A stretch of 16,265 bases of DNA, taken from the NCBI GenBank assembly GCA_903881065.1, contig CAIRRW010000115.1, positions 1 through 16,265 of the forward strand, in the 5' to 3' direction. Below are positions 8,931 through 15,047 of the stretch, piece by piece (within the stretch, counting starts at the first letter, position 1; each line of letters begins with the position of its first letter). A model generated the notes under the pieces. The model did no database searches, was not told the origin of the DNA, and was given only the letters and a program-made list of their open reading frames with translations. This stretch comes from an uncultured Bacteroidota bacterium (lineage in GTDB: Bacteria > Bacteroidota > Bacteroidia > 2-12-FULL-35-15). Made by a program: the position numbers and the translations under genes.

Positions 8931-9854
8931 ATGAAAAAAACATATTTCCTCTTCAGTTTCCTATTGTGTTTAACATATAGTATTTATTCACAAAACAACA
9001 ACTTGATAATATATTCGCAACAGGGATATAAATTTACAGTAATATTAAATGGTGTTGCTCAAAATAAAGCTGCTGAAACCAATGTAAAAATCACAGGGCT
9101 TAATGCTCCTAATTATCAAGTAAAAGTTATTTTCGCCAATAAATCAATACTTGATATTGATCAGAATATATATTTTAATTTTGGCGGAGAGTTCACAGCT
9201 AATACTGAATACAGCTATTGTGTGAAAGAAAAGTCGGGGAAATATAAATTAGGTTATGTGAGCGCGGCGCCTATTCCTGCTAGCGAACCTAAAAACCCTG
9301 AACAAACAATTGTAATATACCAACCCTATGCTAGCCCTGTAACTACAACAACAACTCAAACCACTGTAACAAGTACAAATGAAAATGCAATGATGAATGT
9401 GAATATGCCAGGGGTGAATATAAATGTGAATACAGGAATGCCTTCGAGCACCACCACCACCACATATTTGAGCACTACCACCACATCCGCTGAAAACAAC
9501 CACCCTGCTCATCACGATGAGGATGATTATGTACTTGAAGGGTATAATGGAAAATATGGATGCAGACATCCGATGAACGCTTCGGATTTTGAAAGCGCTA
9601 AAAAATCAATTGCTTCAAAATCTTTTGACGACAGCAGACTTACCATTGCCAAACAGATAATTGGCAGTAATTGTATGTTATGTTCTCAAATAAAAGAATT
9701 AATGATGATTATGAGTTTTGAGCAAACCCGTTTGGATCTTGCAAAGTTTGCCTGGCATCATAATCTTGATCAGGGAAACTATTATAAACTCAATGATGCA
9801 TTTACTTTTGAGGCGTCAATTGACGAACTGAATAAGTATACCGAAAGTCATTAA
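8931..9854 (+). CDS. Secreted DUF4476-domain protein
   Basis: This 307-residue protein has a signal peptide (MKKTYFLFSFLLCLTYSIYS, cleavage near Gln21). The first part (about 22-120) is a beta-rich domain (LIIYSQQGYKFTVILNGVAQN, ...VKITGLNAPNYQVKVIF). A low-complexity linker follows (about 130-195), rich in Thr, Ser, Asn and Met, then a His/Asp patch (HPAHHDEDD). The C-terminal part (about 208-303) fits DUF4476: CRHPMNASDFESAKKSIASK, then SFDDSRLTIAKQIIGSN-C-MLCSQIKELM and a FEQTRLDLAKFAWHH segment. That helical domain is common in secreted Bacteroidota proteins, and its biochemical role is not established. The gene is alone, with its own promoter upstream and no clear terminator after it. 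The family call is strong; the function is unknown. Confidence 0.88.
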   Translation: MKKTYFLFSFLLCLTYSIYSQNNNLIIYSQQGYKFTVILNGVAQNKAAETNVKITGLNAPNYQVKVIFANKSILDIDQNIYFNFGGEFTANTEYSYCVKEKSGKYKLGYVSAAPIPASEPKNPEQTIVIYQPYASPVTTTTTQTTVTSTNENAMMNVNMPGVNINVNTGMPSSTTTTTYLSTTTTSAENNHPAHHDEDDYVLEGYNGKYGCRHPMNASDFESAKKSIASKSFDDSRLTIAKQIIGSNCMLCSQIKELMMIMSFEQTRLDLAKFAWHHNLDQGNYYKLNDAFTFEASIDELNKYTESH

Positions 9855-10123
9855 ACTGCAACGAATACCAAATACAACCTCTAATATTTTATTGCCGTTA
9901 CTACCGAACAACTATAATTGAGTAAGGTTAGTAGGTAGGTTACCTGCCAATTTACAATTGATGAGCACTGCACATCTGCTAATACATTTGTGATGGACGA
10001 GCAACTGTTAAACTAAACATTGTTTCATTCGAAATAGATTTCGGTTTACAACATCTGTTTGTTACATTTACCGTATCAAGTTTTAGTCAAGTTCTTTTTG
10101 AGTCTGTTATTATTCATTTAAAA

Positions 10124-10624
10124 GTGATAAATAAAACCAATTGCAGAGTTGTATTAGTTGATAAAGAAACAGGAAAAAAATATTTTCTGGAGATTTGTGA
10201 CATTGAAGGTGATAAAAAAAATCAACCTAATACCACTGGTATGCAACTTGACGAGATTATTACAAGTGTAAATGGACAAGCCGAAATTTGCGACATAAAA
10301 CTTACTATTACTTGCGGTACTTCATCAGTTGAAAACTTAATAGAAACACGTTGCCTCAACTGCAAACCCAAACCACAAAACGAATGCCCTTTTAAATTTA
10401 CTTATAGATGTATGCAGGTTTGTTATTATCTGTTTGTTTTAAAATGGACTCCAAATCAAATTGCTGATTTATTAAAATGCACTATTCCTAACATTGATAA
10501 GTTTAAAAGGCTATGTTTTGATGAAGTAGGCTTAGCAGAAAAAGATCGCAGAACAGTAAAGCTTGGTGTTATCTGGATGAAATATTATGCTGATTGGGTA
10601 GATACTGAAGAGCATAAACCGTGA
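10124..10624 (+). CDS. Cys-rich protein of unknown function with possible HTH
   Basis: I do not recognise a named family for this 166-residue protein. The start is a GTG at 10124. The frame stays open upstream to 9983 but has no ATG there, so the start is uncertain. There is no signal peptide or membrane segment, so it is probably cytoplasmic. It has 11 Cys, six of them in the first 80 residues; C77-x2-C80-x7-C88-x7-C96-x3-C100 could bind a metal. An EICDI motif occurs twice (23-27 and 54-58). Residues about 107-131 (KWTPNQIADLLKCTIPNIDKF...) have the hydrophobic spacing of a helix-turn-helix, as in sigma region 4-like or other DNA-binding segments, followed by a basic stretch (EKDRRTVKLG). 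A transcription factor is one reading but unproven. It is bounded downstream by a strong terminator. Confidence 0.7.
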   Translation: MINKTNCRVVLVDKETGKKYFLEICDIEGDKKNQPNTTGMQLDEIITSVNGQAEICDIKLTITCGTSSVENLIETRCLNCKPKPQNECPFKFTYRCMQVCYYLFVLKWTPNQIADLLKCTIPNIDKFKRLCFDEVGLAEKDRRTVKLGVIWMKYYADWVDTEEHKP

Positions 10625-10635
10625 GGTTTAAACCT

Positions 10636-10666
10636 AAAAACTCTTTACGGTTTGTAAAGAGTTTTT
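10636..10666. terminator. Bidirectional intrinsic terminator
   Basis: A 13-bp perfect stem (10636-10648 with 10654-10666) around a GGTTT loop, with A5 on the left and T5 on the right. It sits between convergent genes ending at 10624 (plus) and 10719 (minus). A 12-bp palindrome (AGGTTTAAACCT, 10624-10635) directly precedes it. Confidence 0.88.
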
Positions 10667-10718
10667 GAACTAGTATAATATACATTTAATTAAATCAACT
10701 CAAAGGAATCAAATAATA

Positions 10719-11096
10719 TTAATGCTTCTTAATTTTTTTACTGTTTTTATTCTCTTGTTGATTAAGCGTTTTTTGTTCTTGTTTAGTAATATGTCCGCCA
10801 TTTTGTTTTGCCATGTCTTTTTCTTCCTGACGAATTTCTCTATCATTCTTTTTTAACTTGTTGCCTTCTGCTTTCGACATTTTACCTTCTGCTTCTTTTT
10901 TGTCGATTCTCTCATTTTGATTTTTCAACCGGTCATTTACTTCTTCACGGCGAGGATGCTCCTTATCCCAATTAGCGTCTTTCGGTTTTTCTGCCTGAGG
11001 GGTTTGCGTTTGTTGTTGAATTTGTGCCATCATAATATTTGACGAGCAAATAAATGAGGCTGCAAAAATAGATACTAATACAATTTTTGTTTTCAT
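10719..11096 (-). CDS. Small charged secreted protein of unknown function
   Basis: This is a 125-residue protein. I chose the ATG at 11096 rather than the in-frame ATG at 11129 because it begins a clean signal peptide (MKTKIVLVSIFAASFICS..., cleavage near MMAQ, residue 25). The mature part is almost entirely charged and polar: a Gln/Pro-rich start, then NWDKEHPRREEVNDRLKNQN, a KMSKAEGNKLKKNDREIRQ block and GGHITKQEQKTLNQQENK. This helical pattern matches a family of small periplasmic or secreted hypothetical proteins seen widely in Bacteroidota and Proteobacteria, to which I can give no function. It lacks aromatic residues apart from Trp in NWDKEHP, and it is probably elongated and helical. 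It lies 131 nt downstream of the DUF2306 gene with no obvious terminator in between. Confidence 0.82.
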   Translation of the reverse strand: MKTKIVLVSIFAASFICSSNIMMAQIQQQTQTPQAEKPKDANWDKEHPRREEVNDRLKNQNERIDKKEAEGKMSKAEGNKLKKNDREIRQEEKDMAKQNGGHITKQEQKTLNQQENKNSKKIKKH

Positions 11097-11227
11097 GATA
11101 TTTTTTTTAATTGTTTTATTTGTAGACAACTTAAGATCGAAAAGGTTTAATTATACTTTTTGGGTTAGCTTCTAAATGCACTATTTTAAAACAAAAAACT
11201 CTTCCTTTATTTTTGACTTAAATTTAA

Positions 11228-11857
11228 TTATGTATTTGAACCTAGTTTTCTTCCCACTTCAAAAATTATTAACCAAGGGAGCCAGCTCAACCAAGCATCC
11301 ACAACATATGCCGAAACGGGATTAACATTTAAACAAGTATTGGTAATAAATGAAAACAGACGTAATAATATTGCAGAGTTTGCCAATATAAAACTACGTG
11401 TCATATACATTTTATGGTTTTCTATTTCTCCTTTCTTTATTAAAGCAAAGGCTTTATAAGTAAATATAATCCAAAGGATAGAAAGCATTAAAAAACTTAA
11501 GTCCCCCGCTATTCCTCCCAATGATTTAAATGACATAAAAAAACCACTAAAAGCGGCAAAAGCAACAGAAAAAATATAAATGTAGCCTGTTAGTTTATGA
11601 AGTTTTGTTTTTCTGTTTAAAGAAAATTGAAGTATTCCGGAAAAAATAGTGAGCGGTGCGAAAACAATATGGAGGTATAAAAAGTACTTATACCATTGAT
11701 CAAAAAAATCTCTTTTATCAGATAAAAAACCATGGCTGAAATCCGGATGAATATAATCTATTGACTTAAACACCACCATGCAACCTATAATAAAGGCTAT
11801 TGTAAAATAAACAGCTTTAGCCGGCGCCCCAAAATACACCCTTACGCTTTTTAACAT
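11228..11857 (-). CDS. DUF2306 integral membrane protein
   Basis: This 209-residue inner-membrane protein has about six transmembrane segments (near residues 15-33, 57-79, 89-111, 119-137, 153-174, 182-200). The DUF2306 pattern is clear: an HPDF loop after helix 1, LHIVFAPLTIFSGILQF in helix 2, the basic TKLHKLTGYIYI turn, SGFFMSFKSLGG, and ENHKMYMTRSFILANSAILLR. The conserved His residues in helix 2 and in the LHKLTG and NHKMYMTR loops suggest possible cofactor or metal binding, but the family function is unknown. The start overlaps the end of the upstream lipoprotein gene by 41 nt. The next in-frame Met (residue 27) would remove the first membrane helix, so the overlapping start is preferred, and translational coupling is likely. 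Confidence 0.88.
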   Translation of the reverse strand: MLKSVRVYFGAPAKAVYFTIAFIIGCMVVFKSIDYIHPDFSHGFLSDKRDFFDQWYKYFLYLHIVFAPLTIFSGILQFSLNRKTKLHKLTGYIYIFSVAFAAFSGFFMSFKSLGGIAGDLSFLMLSILWIIFTYKAFALIKKGEIENHKMYMTRSFILANSAILLRLFSFITNTCLNVNPVSAYVVDAWLSWLPWLIIFEVGRKLGSNT

Positions 11858-13349
11858 AATCGTTTTCCTTGACTTTCATTTTTTGTTTTTCCTTTGCTAT
11901 TGTTTCAATGTTCTTTTTATCAATTTTAGATAATTTGTTATCCACATTATCATACAGTGGCTTATACCATTTGAATTGAGAAAAATAGTTTTTCCATTTA
12001 TCAGTTTTAAATTTCATTCCATAATCAGCATAAATTTCATTTACCATCACGTCCAAATCATCCAATGTTAAATGGTCTGACAGCCATACATTATTTGAAT
12101 CCTTTACCTCGTCTTCTTTCATAAATCTTGCAAAACATCCATTAAAATAATCTTCATTAATTTCTACATACTTTGTAAAGTTATAATACCTCCTGCTTTG
12201 CAACTCTTTTATTTCACCATCTTTAGTAATTAACTTATATGTATAGGCGTTTTCAAAATCGTATCTTGCTTTTTTAGTAGTGTCGGTTTGATTACTTTCC
12301 TCTTTTTCAAACAACGAATCATTTATAAATTTATATCCTCCCGGTTTACATAAACTTCCATAACTCTCATATTCATGGCTTATGTTTTTTGAGTCGAATT
12401 TTTTACTCTCCTTATTATAAACAACTATTTGTTTTGAATCTTCTACGTATCCTCTTCCATCAGCGCCGGCATGATAAAACGAAACAATAAAAGATATAAT
12501 TTTATCAGTTATTGATTTAATAGTATCCGTTTTGCAACGCATTTCCTGTGTGCCAAAAGGGTATTTTGTTTGCTGCGGAAGAATTACATCATCACAAACT
12601 TCCGGCATTATTTTCAAACGCTCAATATACGACGGAACAATAACGACACCTATACCTGCCTGTGGTCCTTCGTTTCCATAATAGTTATATGGATTAAACA
12701 TTAGATTTTCCTTAACATCATGTACATTAAATGAAAGTGTTTTTAATAAATCAATTGGAGAGAAATAAGTTTGAAGCAATTTGAAATTTTTATTGCTTTC
12801 TATTTTATACCAGTTCTTATCTTTGAATCCATAGGCAATATTTGTAGGTGTTTGGGATGAAGGCATTATATATTCGAACTGAGGTTCAAGTATTTCTTTA
12901 CTCATAAAATTAAACAACCCAACTTTATTATTTTTTTTAATTTCCATACAATTAAGCATTGTAAGATTGGGATTATAAACTTTATCATAAATGCAGGGTA
13001 AGATTGGTTTTAAATCTTCACCAAAAATTCCATATTTAAAACGTCCTTCAAACATTTTTATATAATAACTCGAATCAGGATTAAATTTCCCTTTTAACAC
13101 AATAAATATTTTTTTATTGTCGATAAAAGTATAATAAGGCGTTCTGCCATAAATACTATCCAATACCCTAATTTGATTTCTTACCGAAACATCCAATGAA
13201 TCATAATTTATTTTCAAAGGTATTTCGGGCTTTGCTACCGGAGGTATTCTTTTTTTTATTTGCGTTGCTGATTTTTGCTTATCAGTATTTGTATTGTTGG
13301 AACAACTAAAAAAAACAAATAAGGATAAAATGGAAATTAAATATTTCAT
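11817..13349 (-). CDS. Lipoprotein with WG-like repeats and C-terminal YARHG domain
   Basis: This 510-residue protein starts MKYLISILSLFVFFSC, a type II signal peptide with the lipidated Cys at residue 16. The next residues (SNNTNTD) lack an obvious acidic surface-export signal, so it probably faces the periplasm. Residues about 102-161 hold two WG-type beta repeats (FKYGIFGEDLKPILPCIYDK and NKVGLFNFMSKEILEPQFEY). The middle (about 165-420) is not recognised. Residues 426-486 form a YARHG domain (LTLDDLDVMVNEIYADYG, then WKNYFSQFKWYKP and a Leu-Ser...Asn-Ile helix); the signature Tyr-Ala-Arg-His-Gly reads YADYG here. The tail is Lys-rich. YARHG domains are extracellular or periplasmic and of uncertain function. 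It forms an operon with the DUF2306 gene, which overlaps its 3' end. Confidence 0.88.
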   Translation of the reverse strand: MKYLISILSLFVFFSCSNNTNTDKQKSATQIKKRIPPVAKPEIPLKINYDSLDVSVRNQIRVLDSIYGRTPYYTFIDNKKIFIVLKGKFNPDSSYYIKMFEGRFKYGIFGEDLKPILPCIYDKVYNPNLTMLNCMEIKKNNKVGLFNFMSKEILEPQFEYIMPSSQTPTNIAYGFKDKNWYKIESNKNFKLLQTYFSPIDLLKTLSFNVHDVKENLMFNPYNYYGNEGPQAGIGVVIVPSYIERLKIMPEVCDDVILPQQTKYPFGTQEMRCKTDTIKSITDKIISFIVSFYHAGADGRGYVEDSKQIVVYNKESKKFDSKNISHEYESYGSLCKPGGYKFINDSLFEKEESNQTDTTKKARYDFENAYTYKLITKDGEIKELQSRRYYNFTKYVEINEDYFNGCFARFMKEDEVKDSNNVWLSDHLTLDDLDVMVNEIYADYGMKFKTDKWKNYFSQFKWYKPLYDNVDNKLSKIDKKNIETIAKEKQKMKVKENDYVKKRKGVFWGAG

Positions 13350-13688
13350 GATTTTATATTTAGAGTCTAAAATTAAAAAATTTAATCAGATAGAAACTAT
13401 AAATACATTTATCCTTTCCTATCTTTCACAATTAACATCTAAATATAAACCATTTCTCACCTTTTTCATTCCCTTACCTCTCCCAACTATTTTCATTTAT
13501 TTTCAAAATAGTATAGATGTCTATACTATCCATCCAAAAATCTTCGGGTACTATTGCAGTATCAAAATCAACGTTCTTTGTTTTAGTGTATATATTATAG
13601 TGTAGGTAGTAGGCAAATTAATAGCCGAAAACCAAAAAATAAGTGCTTATTACCTGTAAAAAGTTAAAAGCCGACCAACTTCAAAGCA
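13350..13688. other. Divergent intergenic region with a 9-bp inverted repeat
   Basis: This very AT-rich region lies upstream of the minus-strand lipoprotein gene and of the 21-bp array. It contains a perfect inverted repeat at 13508-13529 and a small AATAA/TTATT inverted repeat near 13640-13653. I saw no convincing coding sequence: an open frame on the plus strand here (13294-13605) starts inside the lipoprotein gene, and its product is dominated by Ile, Phe, Lys and Leu from AT-rich DNA. Confidence 0.6.
13508..13529. promoter_or_regulatory. Operator-like inverted repeat
   Basis: ATAGTATAG (13508-13516) and CTATACTAT (13521-13529) form a perfect 9-bp inverted repeat with an ATGT centre. It lies about 160 nt upstream of the lipoprotein gene start and has no T-tract, so it looks more like a protein-binding site than a terminator. 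No regulator is assigned. Confidence 0.4.
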
Positions 13689-13898
13689 GAGGGGTTGCTC
13701 TGTAGTTCGGAGGGGTTGCTCTGTAGTTCGGAGGGGTTGCTCTGTAATTCGGAGGGGTTGCTCTATAGTTCGGAGGGGCTGCTTTATAGTTCGGAGGGGT
13801 TGCGCTGTAGTTTGGAGGGGCTGCTCTGTAGTTCGGAAGGGTTGCTCTGTAATTCGGAGGGGTTGCTCTATAGTTCGGAGGGGCTGCTCTGTAGTTCG
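13689..13898. repeat. Ten-copy 21-bp tandem repeat array
   Basis: Ten contiguous 21-nt units, each beginning GAGGGG (GAAGGG in unit 8) and ending GTAGTTCG or a close variant, with no spacers. Relative to the consensus there are 12 substitutions, 11 of them transitions, and no indels. Units 1-5 (13689-13793) and 6-10 (13794-13898) align with only 6 differences in 105 nt: the AAT variant recurs in units 3 and 8, TAT in 4 and 9, and CTG in 5 and 10. This shows duplication of a five-unit block. The array is more G/C-rich than its surroundings. Because 21 is a multiple of three, the unit can be read without stops on both strands (7-residue repeats EGLLCSS or NYRATPP), but neither reading has a convincing start or context. 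Confidence 0.95.
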
Positions 13899-14069
13899 GC
13901 CAAAAAAGGAATAAAATCAACGATTAACTGAAATAACAACGCCGAAGATTGCCGGCGTGGAGGACAAATTGCTGCAATCATTAACATTTAATTATAAACA
14001 ATTTCGTGCAAAGGAACCTGACTTGATTCCGGGAGCGAACTGAAATAAATTTCTAAGGGTTAATTTAAA
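13899..14069. other. Spacer between the 21-bp array and the downstream gene
   Basis: It holds a small hairpin ACGCCG/CGGCGT near 13939-13958 and an ATTGC/GCAAT inverted repeat near 13968-13978. No convincing TAnnTTTG promoter element was found before the ATG at 14070, so the transcription start is unclear and might lie upstream of or within the array. Confidence 0.45.
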
Positions 14070-14741
14070 ATGATACTAAGTGTAAAAATTATGTTGTACA
14101 AGTTTTTTCTCGACTTTTTTGTGCCATTTGTACTATTGCCGGCAAATATTATCCGGTTTGGCATCACGCCGGATCAATCCGATTCGATGACATCGGATAG
14201 CAGCGATTTCAACGAAAAGTTTAAATTATACATTGACCCTACTCAACATTCGACACCTGTAATAAATGATATGACGGTGAGTTATCTCAAATGTTTGACA
14301 ACAAGCGACAGCATCCGAAAACAGATTAAAAGTAATGTATTGGTAGTATTAACTGGAGTGGAAAGATGGATTCTGGATATTCCAACACCTGCACCTTTCA
14401 GATCTCACGTTAAAGTACCTGATATTCAACCGGCTGTTGTTTGTGTTTTTCAATCAGCAATGTTTATGAAGTTTGTTGCATTTGATCCTTCGGCACCTTT
14501 CAAACGAGGCAAACCAAAGGATGTAAATTCAATAGGAATAAAAACATGTATCGTTGCAAAAGATGCTCCATCGCCCGATATTAAAGATTATATTAATCAA
14601 ACTCCGGAAAAAAATATAGAGTTCGAAATACTTTTCACTGCCGATCAGGTAGGCAAAACATTGTATATTATCTGTTTTTATCTTAATAATAGAAACGAAG
14701 CCGGCAAAGATGGATTACCATTTTCGGTAACGATTATTTAG
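14070..14741 (+). CDS. Uncharacterised protein of a Bacteroidota family with Ig/FN3-like C-terminus
   Basis: This 223-residue protein starts at the ATG at 14070; a second Met (residue 8, 14091) is also possible. The N-terminal hydrophobic stretch (YKFFLDFFVPFVLLPANIIRFGITPDQ) could be taken for a membrane segment. It also resembles the opening helix of a family of roughly 200-residue hypothetical proteins that I recall from Bacteroidota, which have a helical first half ('LGI-P...'), then a Pro-rich linker, a 'KRGKP-GV' turn and a C-terminal beta domain ending in 'GKTVY..LRW.NTRGE.GPWS'. Here the equivalents are FGITPDQ (29-35), DIPTPAPFRSHVKVPD, PFKRGKPKDVNSIGIKT and VGKTLYIICFYLNNRNEAGKDGLPFSVTI. 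The match is from memory and divergent. It stands alone, downstream of the 21-bp array and upstream of REP-like hairpins and a terminator. Function is unknown. Confidence 0.75.
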   Translation: MILSVKIMLYKFFLDFFVPFVLLPANIIRFGITPDQSDSMTSDSSDFNEKFKLYIDPTQHSTPVINDMTVSYLKCLTTSDSIRKQIKSNVLVVLTGVERWILDIPTPAPFRSHVKVPDIQPAVVCVFQSAMFMKFVAFDPSAPFKRGKPKDVNSIGIKTCIVAKDAPSPDIKDYINQTPEKNIEFEILFTADQVGKTLYIICFYLNNRNEAGKDGLPFSVTII

Positions 14742-14767
14742 TTGGAAAGTTTCGTGATATTTGTTAT

Positions 14768-14824
14768 TAACCCTAGCTTTGAGGCTAGGGTTACTGAAAC
14801 CTAAGTATAATCGGGCTTTAGCCC
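14768..14824. repeat. REP-like hairpin pair
   Basis: The first hairpin pairs TAACCCTAGC (14768-14777) with 14784-14793 around TTTGAG: 10 bp and no T-tract. The second is GGGC-TTTA-GCCC (14813-14824). Paired short hairpins of this look, spaced by about 20 nt, are typical of dispersed intergenic repeats in Bacteroidota, some of which are moved by REP-associated tyrosine transposases. Multiplicity in the genome cannot be judged from one copy. Confidence 0.5.
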
Positions 14825-14867
14825 AATATAAATAATATTAGGGATTAGTGAGTAACTTTAAACTTAT

Positions 14868-14907
14868 AAAAACTCCTGCCGGCAGAAAAATCGGCGGGAG
14901 TTTTTTT
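14868..14907 (+). terminator. Intrinsic terminator
   Basis: AAAAACTCCTGCCG (14868-14881) pairs with 14892-14905 (14 bp, one T-G wobble) around a 10-nt loop, followed by a run of seven T (14901-14907). It lies 126 nt after the gene ending at 14741 and insulates the regulator gene downstream. Confidence 0.88.
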
Positions 14908-14986
14908 ATGGTAGTCTTTAAGATATATAAAGCACCATCTTTCCCGTCGCTTGTCGTTATTTAAATAAATGTGGTTATAATTTTTA

Positions 14987-14994
14987 TACTTTTG
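14987..14994 (+). promoter_or_regulatory. Promoter -7 element for the LuxR-type regulator
   Basis: TACTTTTG matches TAnnTTTG exactly and is identical to the element upstream of the gene at 3623. No TTG lies at the usual distance upstream. The ATG is at 15048, giving a leader of roughly 45 nt. Confidence 0.5.
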
Positions 14995-15047
14995 TTTCTA
15001 ATAGTTCTATAATAAAAACAAGCAAAAACAAATCATATAATAATAAG

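Larger units (their letters stand above)
14742..15047. other. Intergenic region with hairpins, terminator and promoter
   Basis: In order, it holds two REP-like hairpins (14768-14824), an intrinsic terminator (14868-14907) and a -7 element for the regulator gene (14987-14994). No coding sequence was found. Confidence 0.7.

Noticed and set aside
9249..9569. Minus-strand open frame inside the DUF4476 gene
   Set aside because: It is antisense to the Thr/Asn-rich linker; its Cys/His/Ile-rich product is a shadow of that low-complexity DNA.
9855..10123. N-terminal extension of the Cys-rich gene or a separate small gene
   Set aside because: The frame is open from 9983, but no ATG is found and the translation lacks the Cys-rich character of the rest. 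The GTG at 10124 was kept, with low certainty.
10624..10635. 12-bp palindrome AGGTTTAAACCT as an operator
   Set aside because: It overlaps the stop-codon region and abuts the terminator of the same gene; no promoter lies nearby, so it is more likely part of the 3' end structure or chance.
13294..13605. Plus-strand open frame of about 103 codons
   Set aside because: It starts within the 5' end of the opposite-strand lipoprotein gene and has a composition expected of AT-rich non-coding DNA.
13689..13898. CRISPR array
   Set aside because: The units are directly adjacent with no unique spacers, and no cas genes are present. It is a simple tandem repeat.
13681..13931. Protein-coding genes inside the 21-bp array on either strand
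   Set aside because: The open frames result from a stop-free 21-nt unit. The minus frame would need a TTG start and neither has a clear promoter, so no CDS is reported.
14100..14160. Signal peptide or membrane anchor at the start of the 14070 gene product
   Set aside because: The hydrophobic stretch contains Asp and is followed by a segment that fits the family's opening helix; no cleavage site is evident. Left undecided in the call.
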